A stretch of 21,856 nt of DNA, taken from contig JAISBK010000018.1 in assembly GCA_031266255.1 (NCBI GenBank), positions 1 to 21,856 of the forward strand, in the 5' to 3' direction. The number at the start of each line of letters is the position of its first letter. The stretch's first letter is position 1. A program made the position numbers and the translations under genes. This document shows, piece by piece, positions 1-6,517 of this stretch. Source of the stretch: Treponema sp. (GTDB lineage Bacteria; Spirochaetota; Spirochaetia; Treponematales; Breznakiellaceae). The notes beneath the pieces were generated by a model. The model ran no database searches. It worked only from the letters and a program-made list of their open reading frames with translations, and was not told the origin of the DNA.

Positions 1-632
1 GCGGCATCCATAATCTCCAGAAAAGTGCTGGATGTGCGGGCTATATAGATACTCCTCCCAAAACGTTCCACTAATTGAGACCGGATGCCCTCATGGAGCC
101 AGGGCTCCGTGATGAACATACCCTTAACACAACCCCTAAGCCCGGGCTTGGCAAGGGCTTGTTTCAAATCGCCAATCAGTGCCGGTATACCGGTATGGAT
201 ACGGTACATCTCGGTTTCTTTAGTGTGGTGTTCCGCCATGAGTATACCCCGCGGGTATTCTTGCGTACCAGGAAAATACACCTGATAATACACGCCCATG
301 CTCCGGGACAGATCCGTGCAGTAATCCACCACCTCCAGATTGAGGAGCGTGGCCTTCACCATGGTTTCGGCGGGCATATCCACCACTTCCGCTCCGTTGA
401 AATACACCATAGGCCCTTCGGCGCCAATGGCCAGGCGGTACTGCTCGGCGGCATCAATAGAACGGCCGGTACAGATGATCACCTGGATGCCCCGGTGCAG
501 ACAGGTTTTGAGCGCACGGATCGTCCGGCTGCTCAAGGATGCGTTACGTCCAAGACAAGTACCATCTAAATCCAGGGCTAAGGCTTTGATGTTTGCCGGA
601 TCCATCCCCTGAAGGATATGACTGTTGTGCAT
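1..632 (-). CDS. HAD-superfamily Cof-type phosphatase, 3' end off the window
   Basis: This minus-strand frame stays open from 632 to the window edge, giving about 210 residues without a stop. HAD motif I (DLDGT) lies about 10 residues after the internal Met at 605, and motif II (ICTGRS) follows about 35 residues later. The last readable residues (FLEIMDA) match the point in Cof-type proteins just before the conserved G-V-S-K-G segment, so the missing part should hold motifs III and IV. Members of this family are cytoplasmic, Mg-dependent sugar-phosphate or nucleotide phosphatases; the substrate cannot be told from sequence. Possible starts are 632, an ATG at 650, and 605, which fits the usual Cof N-terminus best. 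None has a well-placed Shine-Dalgarno. A promoter-like pair ends six bases before 632. The gene is divergent from the coiled-coil gene at 714. Confidence 0.85.
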   Translation of the reverse strand, partial: MHNSHILQGMDPANIKALALDLDGTCLGRNASLSSRTIRALKTCLHRGIQVIICTGRSIDAAEQYRLAIGAEGPMVYFNGAEVVDMPAETMVKATLLNLEVVDYCTDLSRSMGVYYQVYFPGTQEYPRGILMAEHHTKETEMYRIHTGIPALIGDLKQALAKPGLRGCVKGMFITEPWLHEGIRSQLVERFGRSIYIARTSSTFLEIMDA

Positions 633-638
633 AAACCC

Positions 639-666
639 AGTATAGACCATCCTGGGTCTGTTCCAA
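639..666 (-). promoter_or_regulatory. Candidate promoter of the HAD phosphatase
   Basis: Read on the minus strand, TTGGAA (661-666) is followed by a 16-base spacer and TATACT (639-644). Only six bases (GGGTTT) separate TATACT from the ATG at 632, so transcription would begin at or next to the start codon. The -35 hexamer is the same six bases used in the opposite direction by the gene at 714. Confidence 0.4.
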
Positions 667-688
667 CAGACTAGGGTTATGGTATAAT
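661..688 (+). promoter_or_regulatory. Candidate extended -10 promoter for the DIP1984-like gene
   Basis: A perfect TATAAT at 683-688 is preceded by TGG, giving an extended -10 element. A weak -35 (TTCCAA, 661-666) sits 16 bases upstream. Transcription should start near 695, leaving about 19 bases of leader that hold an SD (AAGAGGT, 702-708) before the ATG at 714. Confidence 0.6.
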
Positions 689-713
689 GGATTGAACATA
701 CAAGAGGTAATGC

Positions 714-1220
714 ATGTTAAACTTGGCAAGTTCTTTTCGGTTGCGAAACAAGATCAAAGAAAAGATCAGTACGATAAGCGCAGCCATTGAAGACGCAGAA
801 TTCAGCAAGACGGTGGGAACCCAAGAAAACACCAGTCCCTGTGACGGCAAAACCCTGGAGCGAGCCATCTCCGAGGTCGGCGTACTCATGGATATCCTGC
901 AGGAACTGAACTTGCGGATTGCGGAAGCCAATCAGGTGAACCGGGAGACCCTCATCACCCTGGAAACCCTCAAGGCTCGGATCGTTTTCTATGAAAAGAT
1001 AACCAAGCAATGCCGTCGGTGTAAACAATACGAACTTGAACAGAGTGAAGAAGGGGACTTATTAAAGGTCGCCAAAGAACCCTTGGTGGATCAGGGAAAA
1101 ATGACCGCCGTGATTGCCGCCTTAAAGAAGGAAAAGGACGCACTGGAAGAAAAAATCGCCACGGTGAATTTTAATACCCCCGTGGATTTTGATCCTGAGC
1201 ACATTCTTTCCCGGATATAG
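714..1220 (+). CDS. Small coiled-coil protein, DIP1984-like
   Basis: The product is a 168-residue soluble protein with no signal peptide or membrane segment. It is mostly charged alpha helix with heptad-like leucine and isoleucine spacing at residues 8-28, 48-95 and 130-150. The pattern of an N-terminal K-I-x-x-K-I helix, a central L-x-x-L-N-x-R-I-x-x-x-N segment and a C-terminal ALKKEKDALEEKI-x-x-x-N-x-N-T stretch resembles the DIP1984 (septicolysin-annotated) family from memory; no function is established for it. A CxxC pair (Cys100, Cys103) lies between helices 2 and 3. The start at 714 is chosen for AAGAGGT six bases upstream; an overlapping ATG at 710 opens another frame that closes quickly. 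Family assignment is tentative. Confidence 0.8.
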   Translation: MLNLASSFRLRNKIKEKISTISAAIEDAEFSKTVGTQENTSPCDGKTLERAISEVGVLMDILQELNLRIAEANQVNRETLITLETLKARIVFYEKITKQCRRCKQYELEQSEEGDLLKVAKEPLVDQGKMTAVIAALKKEKDALEEKIATVNFNTPVDFDPEHILSRI

Positions 1221-1232
1221 GGTGCGCAACGT

Positions 1233-1382
1233 ATGGATAAGCAGGGATTCCGCGCTATGAGCTTGGGCCTAATCAAAACCGTTCTCTATCCTAATATGGA
1301 TGTCCAATCAAAACGTAAAACTTACCAAGGGATGAGGAACAGGCTGGACGTAAACCGTAAAGATTTAAACCTCCAAAGCTAA
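1233..1382 (+). CDS. Possible 49-residue basic ORF or gene remnant
   Basis: ATG at 1233 opens 49 codons ending with TAA at 1380-1382. AGGGTG lies eight bases before the ATG and overlaps the stop of the preceding gene, so translational coupling is possible. The product is basic, with several Lys and Arg in its second half (for example MRNRLDVNRKDL), and has no signal peptide or membrane segment. I do not recognise it. It could be a real small protein, a chance ORF, or part of a decayed gene. Confidence 0.25.
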   Translation: MDKQGFRAMSLGLIKTVLYPNMDVQSKRKTYQGMRNRLDVNRKDLNLQS

Positions 1383-1386
1383 ACTT

Positions 1387-1455
1387 ATGGATGGCTTTGA
1401 TTTTAACGGCGTATACTTCGCCGGCGGGATTATAGCGAGGATCCCTTTTTTGTAG
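1387..1455 (+). CDS. Possible Phe-rich leader peptide before pheS
   Basis: ATG at 1387 opens 22 codons ending in TAG at 1453-1455. Four of the 22 residues are Phe (positions 4, 6, 11 and 21), which is notable just upstream of a phenylalanyl-tRNA synthetase gene. No SD is visible; translation could only come from coupling to the TAA four bases upstream. The ORF runs through the terminator-like hairpin instead of stopping before it, unlike the classic attenuator layout. Confidence 0.2.
   Translation: MDGFDFNGVYFAGGIIARIPFL
1426..1451 (+). terminator. Terminator-like hairpin upstream of pheS
   Basis: GGGAT (1426-1430) can pair with ATCCC (1441-1445) across a 10-base loop, followed directly by six T (1446-1451). 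The five-base stem is short for an intrinsic terminator, but the T-run placement is right. It lies 66 bases before the pheS start. Confidence 0.35.
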
Positions 1456-1517
1456 TTTCTTTACGATAAGGATACCCTCTTTTCAAACCACCTGAAAGGT
1501 GATACCCTCCCCATATC

Positions 1518-3140
1518 ATGGATATGCAAAGCGTGGTGAAGAATCTGCATCCTCTGGAGGTCAAAATCATCCGGCATTATACCCGGGATGATGAAATGAC
1601 CATCGAAAAGGTCGAGGCTGAACTCAATTTCAAGCCCGGTAACGGGAATCAGGCCCTGTCATGGCTTGCAGGCAAGGGTATTATCGCAGAAATCCGCAGG
1701 GAAATCGGTGTTTTCTTTGAACTGACCGACTTGGGCCGTGAATGGCAAAAACAGGGCAGCCCTGAAGAACGGCTCCTGGAACTGGTCCGCGGGCAAAATC
1801 CGCTCCAGGGCTTGAGGCTCCCCGAGATTGCCCAAACCCTGGGGCTGGATACCAAAGCGGTAGGGAGCGCCTTTGGAACCCTCTCCAAGCTGGGAGTGCT
1901 TGGTATGGATGCAAACAAGCAGGTTATGCTTACGGTAGAATCGCTCCAAGCGGGGAGGCCCTTGAGCGGTAAGGCAGCTGAATATTTTTCCTTGGTTCGG
2001 GGGCTTTTAACGAAAGCCACCGGCGCCGTAAACAGCGTGCTTCCCTGGACCGATCTATCCGAAGCTGAACAGACCCTCATGGGGGGACTTGCGAAGAAGC
2101 GGGGCGCCGCGGCTGCGGCCTTCCGGGAACTCGACCGGGAGCGGGTGATTTTCAAGTTTACCCCGGATCCGAAGGATTTCCCCGACCGGGATACCCTTGC
2201 CCGAGCCTTAGAAGTCGCAGGAATCACCGGGGATGAAATCGGAACTCTCACGCCTGAGATGCTCACCCAGGGTACCTGGAAGGGGAAGTCCTTCCGTTCG
2301 TATAATATGCAGGTTCCCCCAACCAGGCTCATGGTGGGCAGGACCAATCCTTATGCACAGTTTCTTGAGGATGTGAAGGATAAACTCGTTTCTTTGGGAT
2401 TCGAGGAATTCGATGGCCCCCTGGTGGAAACCGAATTCTGGAATTCCGATGCCCTGTTCATGCCCCAGTTTCATGCAGCCCGGGACATTCACGACGTCTA
2501 TCACCTGGCAGAACCGGAATACGCCGCGGTTATTGAGGAGCCTTGGCTGAGTCAGGTAGCTGCGGCCCATGAAAACGGTGGTAAAACCGGAAGCCGGGGC
2601 TGGAACTATACGTTTGATCGGACCTTTACCCGACGGCTCATACTGCGCAGCCAAGGTACGGTCCTGTCGGCGAAAACCCTTCCTCATGCAAAAATCCCCG
2701 GTAAGTACTTCGGCATTGTCCGCTGTTTTCGCTATGACCGGGTAGATGCCACCCATCTTTCAGACTTCTATCAGACCGAAGGAATCGTTCTGGGAGAAGC
2801 GGTAAATCTCAAGACCCTTTTGGGCTTCCTTGAGATGTTTGCCCGAGAAGTGGCCGGAGCCAAAGACGTAAAGTACGTTCCTGGGTACTTTCCCTTTACC
2901 GAGCCTTCGGTGGAGGTTCACATCAAGCATCCGGTTTTAGGCTGGTTTGAACTAGGGGGTTCTGGGATCTTCCGGGCTGAGGTAACTGAGTCTTTGGGGG
3001 TGAAGGTTCCGGTAGCTGCCTGGGGTATCGGCATAGACCGGATGGCCCTCATGGCCCTGGGACTCCAGGATCTGCGGGATCTGTTCAGTTACGACCTTGA
3101 ACACGTACGGCTCAGGAGAAATACCTTCCTTACAGAATAA
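1518..3140 (+). CDS. pheS: Phenylalanyl-tRNA synthetase alpha subunit, archaeal/eukaryal type
   Basis: The enzyme charges tRNA-Phe with phenylalanine, as an alpha2-beta2 complex with PheT in the cytoplasm. At 540 residues it is far longer than ordinary bacterial PheS (about 330-350) and matches the archaeal/eukaryal form. Residues 1-200 form winged-helix repeats of the tRNA-binding extension, and the class II catalytic core follows from about 270. Motif 1 lies near 294-323 (GPLVETEFWNSDALF), motif 2 near 402-422 (FRYDRVDATH then FYQTEG), the substrate-pocket segment FPFTEPS near 458-464, and motif 3 near 499-516 (GIGIDRMAL). Spirochaetes are known to carry this type. pheT is not adjacent. The frame is closed by TGA at 1500-1502, so the start must be 1518 or 1524. 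AGGTGAT, the only SD-like sequence, is unusually far away. Confidence 0.96.
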   Translation: MDMQSVVKNLHPLEVKIIRHYTRDDEMTIEKVEAELNFKPGNGNQALSWLAGKGIIAEIRREIGVFFELTDLGREWQKQGSPEERLLELVRGQNPLQGLRLPEIAQTLGLDTKAVGSAFGTLSKLGVLGMDANKQVMLTVESLQAGRPLSGKAAEYFSLVRGLLTKATGAVNSVLPWTDLSEAEQTLMGGLAKKRGAAAAAFRELDRERVIFKFTPDPKDFPDRDTLARALEVAGITGDEIGTLTPEMLTQGTWKGKSFRSYNMQVPPTRLMVGRTNPYAQFLEDVKDKLVSLGFEEFDGPLVETEFWNSDALFMPQFHAARDIHDVYHLAEPEYAAVIEEPWLSQVAAAHENGGKTGSRGWNYTFDRTFTRRLILRSQGTVLSAKTLPHAKIPGKYFGIVRCFRYDRVDATHLSDFYQTEGIVLGEAVNLKTLLGFLEMFAREVAGAKDVKYVPGYFPFTEPSVEVHIKHPVLGWFELGGSGIFRAEVTESLGVKVPVAAWGIGIDRMALMALGLQDLRDLFSYDLEHVRLRRNTFLTE

Positions 3141-3157
3141 GCCCTGTTGCTAGGAGC

Positions 3158-4399
3158 CTAAGACTTTTTCTCTGAGCCTGCCAAAGCCCCGGCAATCAGG
3201 TCATTGCGGGCCGATGCAAGGGCATTGGGATGGATGGCGGATAAGGGGGTCTTATCGGTTCCGCCTGCACCGGTAATCACCGAAATACGGCCTGCAGGGT
3301 AATGGGCGAGCGTTTGGGCAAAGGGCGCAAAGAGGGCTTCAAAATTGTCAATGATCCATGCCCGGCGAGCCTCAGCTTGGGCTGCTTCCATGGTTTTAAG
3401 GGTAACCTCCAGGTGTTCTATTTCAGCCTTGGCCACTTCATACCAGCCTAACACCGCTGCCTTGGCATTGAGGATGGCTTTGTCCCGGGATGCCAGGGCA
3501 GGGGTTATGATCTCCGCCCGGTACCGGTTTTTCAGCATGGCGATGTTCTGCTTTTCTGCTTCAAGCTCCGCAGTGATCCCTGCAACCCGGGCGCGGGCAT
3601 TGGCCGCTGCCTGTTCTACGCCCACCTTTTGCCGCTGGGCCTCCTTGGCCAAGCTGACCCGGACTTCAGCTTTCAGTTGTTCCAATGCATTCCTGAGATT
3701 CTTTACTTCGGTTTCTCCCCGCCTGGCTTCGGCCTGTTCTGCTGCCGCGGCTTTAGCTTCCGCCTGAGCTTCCCTAGCCTTAGTCTCGGCATTAGCTGAC
3801 TGGATCCGCTTCAACAGGGCAATGTACAGATCCGGCTCCTCAACCCCGGGCAAACGGTGGTCATCCACATCCGCGATATTCATGGTGGTAATTTCAAGGC
3901 CGATGTTTTCAAGGTCACTTTTGCAGACATTGATCATCTTGGCTACCAGGATATCCTTATCCTTCATCACCTGCTCTGGAGTCATGCTGGCGATAGAGTC
4001 CCGTAAATGTCCCTCAATAACATCCCCGGCTATTTTAGCCAGCTCTTCCCGGTCAGCAGCCAAATCAAGAATTCGGGTAACCGCATGGGACCGCCCCGCT
4101 TCGTTCCCTGCAATGGCAAAGGAAACCGTAGCTTTGACATTGAGCGGTACGATCCCGGCAGCAATGGCAGAATCCACCACGACTTCTATCGTAATGGGGG
4201 TGAGATCGAATTTGCTGAACCGTTGCACTACAGGAATAATAAAGGCCCTGCCCCCGGAAAAGGTACGGAACCCTTTGGGCTTTCCTGAACCGGTAACAAC
4301 CCCTAATTCGTTACCGCCGACTATCTTCATATTGGTGATCAGCTGGATGAGAAGGGTAATCCCTACCAAGCCTCCGAGAACCGCAGCAAAAACTATCAT
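3158..4399 (-). CDS. Flotillin-like SPFH protein, second copy in the operon
   Basis: A 413-residue protein with an N-terminal hydrophobic segment (about residues 2-22), an SPFH/Band-7 domain (about 25-178) and a long Ala/Glu/Lys-rich coiled coil (about 190-300, with AEAKAAAAEQAEARR), the layout of flotillins. Flotillins oligomerise on the cytoplasmic membrane and organise microdomains. The C-terminal part has a Gly-rich stretch (ITGAGGTDKT) and the protein ends in KKS. It differs strongly from its upstream partner, so the two are not a recent duplication. Its ATG overlaps the partner's TGA by four bases (4396-4399), which implies coupled translation. It converges on pheS with a 17-base gap and no clear terminator. 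The partner protein and cargo are unknown. Confidence 0.88.
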   Translation of the reverse strand: MIVFAAVLGGLVGITLLIQLITNMKIVGGNELGVVTGSGKPKGFRTFSGGRAFIIPVVQRFSKFDLTPITIEVVVDSAIAAGIVPLNVKATVSFAIAGNEAGRSHAVTRILDLAADREELAKIAGDVIEGHLRDSIASMTPEQVMKDKDILVAKMINVCKSDLENIGLEITTMNIADVDDHRLPGVEEPDLYIALLKRIQSANAETKAREAQAEAKAAAAEQAEARRGETEVKNLRNALEQLKAEVRVSLAKEAQRQKVGVEQAAANARARVAGITAELEAEKQNIAMLKNRYRAEIITPALASRDKAILNAKAAVLGWYEVAKAEIEHLEVTLKTMEAAQAEARRAWIIDNFEALFAPFAQTLAHYPAGRISVITGAGGTDKTPLSAIHPNALASARNDLIAGALAGSEKKS

Positions 4400-5745
4400 A
4401 AGGAACCTCCCGGTACAACCGTCCTGTGTCCAGACCCGGGCATGACCAGGGTTTTCACATCCACGCCGAGGGCTTCGGTGAAGGTTTTAAGAAAATCTGC
4501 AAAAGCCCGGGGCCCCCGGTTTACTGCACCGGAAAAACCTTCCTCATCGTCCATGACAATGTAAGCATCCACCGAAGCTGCGGCAGTAGCGGCCATGTAT
4601 TGTTCAAAGAGCAGGGGCAATTTCTGTTTGAGGAATATGACACTGGCAGCATCATCTCCATAACGGGCAAGGAGTTCCACCTTTTTCTTGAGTATATCGT
4701 TTCGTGCGGATTGGTGAATCCCCACTGCGGCCCGATCTCCTGCTGCGATGATCTGGGCTTCTTCTTCCCGGGCCTCTGCTTCCAGGGTAACTGCGGTGAG
4801 GTTCTTAAGTTTCTGTAATTCTACCAGTATGGCTTGGACCATAGCTTCCCCAGAATTAGCTGCTTCGGCGATTGCTTGATCAGCCTTGAATTTCGCTTCT
4901 GTAATAAGCCCTGCAGCTTCCCCGCGGTATACCTCAAGCTCCTGCCGGACCGCAATGATGGCCTCATCAGCCCGGTTTTTTGCCACCGCAATCCGCTTAT
5001 GCGCGTCGCTTTCTGCTTGTTCTGCAATAGCCCGCAGGCGGGATTCTTCAATTTCCACCTGCCGACGCTTCTCTGCCAGGGTTTTCTGGGCAAGGTTGGC
5101 AATATAATTGGAAGTATCCCAGATTTTCTGCAAGGAAACAGAAACCACCTTCATCCCAAAAGAACGGAGGTCTGAGTTGATATCCGCCAGGAGTTCCGCC
5201 CGGAACTGGGCCCGTTCACCGATAGCCCCTTCATCCCCGGTTTCCCCGGTATCCTCCATACCGATAGCTTGGAGGGGGGTGGCCTTGTTCAAGGCTCCCC
5301 GGAAATTACCTACTAAGGTCTGCTGCACCTGATCGTGGATCTGCTTAGTGTCCTTACCCATGAGCCGTTCCACGGCACTGTACAGCATAGCTTCGTCATC
5401 ATCATCAATACAAACACACGCGGTCGCATCCGCTCCTACGGTGATACCGTTAGCGCTATTCACCCCTTCAATCCGGACGGCAATAGGGAACACATCCAAA
5501 TCCAGGGACCCCAGGGCTTGGAAATAGGGGATTACCAAAGCCCGTCCCCGGTTTACCGAAAATCCGAAAGTACGGCCATGACGCTTGGTTTTTTTACCGG
5601 TAATCACCAAGATCCGATCCGGATAACTCACCCGGATAAAAGACTTGATGAGCCAGATAAGTAGGATAAACACCCCGACCCCCAAAGAACCAAAGATAAT
5701 TCCTTGGGTGATGTTACTGATGGTGATATTCATGGTTCTTCTCAT
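4396..5745 (-). CDS. Flotillin-like SPFH protein, first copy in the operon
   Basis: The product has 449 residues: one membrane segment near 15-37, an SPFH domain near 38-205 (beginning RILVITGKK), a coiled coil near 215-330 (EKRRQVEIEESRLRAIAEQA) and a C-terminal tail. Features absent from its partner are an acidic CIDDDDEA run near 112-119 and an acidic loop TGETGDEG near 166-173. AGGAGG (5748-5753) is only two bases from the ATG at 5745 and 14 bases from a second in-frame ATG at 5733, so neither spacing is ideal; 5733 (MNITISN) is a real alternative. The start lies inside the 3' end of the NfeD-like gene, so the three genes form one overlapping transcription unit. It is probably a scaffold partner of the second flotillin. 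Confidence 0.88.
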   Translation of the reverse strand: MRRTMNITISNITQGIIFGSLGVGVFILLIWLIKSFIRVSYPDRILVITGKKTKRHGRTFGFSVNRGRALVIPYFQALGSLDLDVFPIAVRIEGVNSANGITVGADATACVCIDDDDEAMLYSAVERLMGKDTKQIHDQVQQTLVGNFRGALNKATPLQAIGMEDTGETGDEGAIGERAQFRAELLADINSDLRSFGMKVVSVSLQKIWDTSNYIANLAQKTLAEKRRQVEIEESRLRAIAEQAESDAHKRIAVAKNRADEAIIAVRQELEVYRGEAAGLITEAKFKADQAIAEAANSGEAMVQAILVELQKLKNLTAVTLEAEAREEEAQIIAAGDRAAVGIHQSARNDILKKKVELLARYGDDAASVIFLKQKLPLLFEQYMAATAAASVDAYIVMDDEEGFSGAVNRGPRAFADFLKTFTEALGVDVKTLVMPGSGHRTVVPGGSL

Positions 5746-6349
5746 TACCTCCTATAACATAATACCAGCTTTCATCAAAATCCACGATCCAGACCTCGGT
5801 TCCCTTGGAAAAAGCGGCCTGGGGATCTTGGGCTCGCACATACAATTCTGTTTCCTTGCCAAATTGCCGCACTACCGCCTTACCCACTGCTCCTGGAGCA
5901 AGCGGTACGGTAATCACCGCCTTTTCCTGCAAGAATTCCGCGGGTTTAAGAGACGAATCCAGGTCCCGACGTACCAGTTTCCGCAAAAAACGCGCCATAA
6001 GCGCGATACCCACCCCAACTCCGGCACTCCAGATAAGGCTTTTACCAGGGCTACGCCCCAAAAACAGGGCAAACAATCCGGTCGGGCCTGCCCCTAAAGA
6101 AAAATAGACCCCGGTTCTGAGGCATCCTAGGATACGGGTAAGCATCCGAATCCCCGTATCCCCCGGACCTAGCCATGAACCTGCCTGGGGGCTTGGACCT
6201 GCATCAACAACTCGATCCCCTTCCTGCACTGATGCTTCGGCGTCCGTATCATCGGTTCCCTTCTGGTCAAGGATGCCAAAAAAGTCAGCAACGGTAATAC
6301 CTAAGCCAAATAAGGTGAGGGCGACATAGATGACCAGCAGGTGTTCCAT
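5714..6349 (-). CDS. NfeD-like membrane protein, flotillin partner
   Basis: I place the start at 6349 (MEHLLVIYVAL), giving 211 residues. The frame extends to 6487, but that extension is hydrophilic and would precede the first membrane helix. A helix at residues 4-25 is followed by an acidic low-complexity loop (DDTDAEASVQEGD), two or more hydrophobic segments near 76-120, and a C-terminal beta-rich domain from about 135 (EKAVITVPLAPGAVGKAVV then GTEVWIVDFDESWYYV) that fits the NfeD OB fold. NfeD-like proteins are typically encoded beside flotillins (YuaF-FloT, YqiJ-YqiK) and are thought to regulate or seal the flotillin assembly. The gene overlaps the first flotillin by about 30 bases and is divergent from the HEAT-repeat gene. 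No good SD lies before 6349; a promoter-like pair ends ten bases upstream. Confidence 0.82.
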   Translation of the reverse strand: MEHLLVIYVALTLFGLGITVADFFGILDQKGTDDTDAEASVQEGDRVVDAGPSPQAGSWLGPGDTGIRMLTRILGCLRTGVYFSLGAGPTGLFALFLGRSPGKSLIWSAGVGVGIALMARFLRKLVRRDLDSSLKPAEFLQEKAVITVPLAPGAVGKAVVRQFGKETELYVRAQDPQAAFSKGTEVWIVDFDESWYYVIGGNEKNHEYHHQ

Positions 6350-6359
6350 AATCTTTTTA

Positions 6360-6388
6360 AGTATCCTCTGATTTTTGGTATATGGCAA
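6360..6388 (-). promoter_or_regulatory. Candidate promoter of the NfeD-flotillin operon
   Basis: On the minus strand TTGCCA (6383-6388), a 17-base spacer and GATACT (6360-6365) form a reasonable housekeeping promoter. Ten bases separate GATACT from the ATG at 6349, so the leader would be only about three or four bases. Confidence 0.4.
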
Positions 6389-6481
6389 GACTAGTTTTAC
6401 TTTGGGTTGTGGTATTCCACGGTGCCCTCCAGCAGACTCAAAGGACTGCATAAAATAACGAATATTTACGCTAAAAAACAG

Positions 6482-6509
6482 TTGCAAAAGTAAGAAGTTG
6501 TATTATAAG
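6482..6509 (+). promoter_or_regulatory. Candidate promoter of the HEAT-repeat gene
   Basis: TTGCAA (6482-6487), a 16-base spacer and TATAAG (6504-6509) end eight bases before the ATG at 6518. No SD is visible in between. TTGCAA is its own reverse complement, so it could also act as a -35 in the other direction. Confidence 0.4.
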
Positions 6510-6517
6510 ATAAAACC

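Larger units (their letters stand above)
1221..1517 (+). promoter_or_regulatory. Leader region between the DIP1984-like gene and pheS
   Basis: This 297-base gap has no gene of clear homology. It holds a possible 49-codon ORF (1233-1382), a 22-codon Phe-rich ORF (1387-1455), a terminator-like hairpin with a T6 run (1426-1451), two copies of GATACCCTC (1471-1479 and 1501-1509), and a small hairpin (1489-1501) overlapping the only SD-like sequence before pheS. I could not find a convincing promoter, so pheS may be read from the promoter at 661-688 or from an unrecognised one here. Confidence 0.4.

Noticed and set aside
1649..2347. A 232-codon open frame on the minus strand
   Set aside because: It lies opposite pheS. 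The product is Ser/Pro/Arg-rich with no domain, as expected for a complementary shadow.
3822..4445. A 207-codon open frame on the plus strand across the flotillin junction
   Set aside because: Antisense to two well-supported SPFH genes; Ser- and Arg-rich with no family resemblance.
6350..6487. N-terminal extension of the NfeD-like protein from an ATG at 6487
   Set aside because: The added 46 residues are unlike any membrane-protein start, precede the first helix, and contain the candidate promoter; 6349 fits better.
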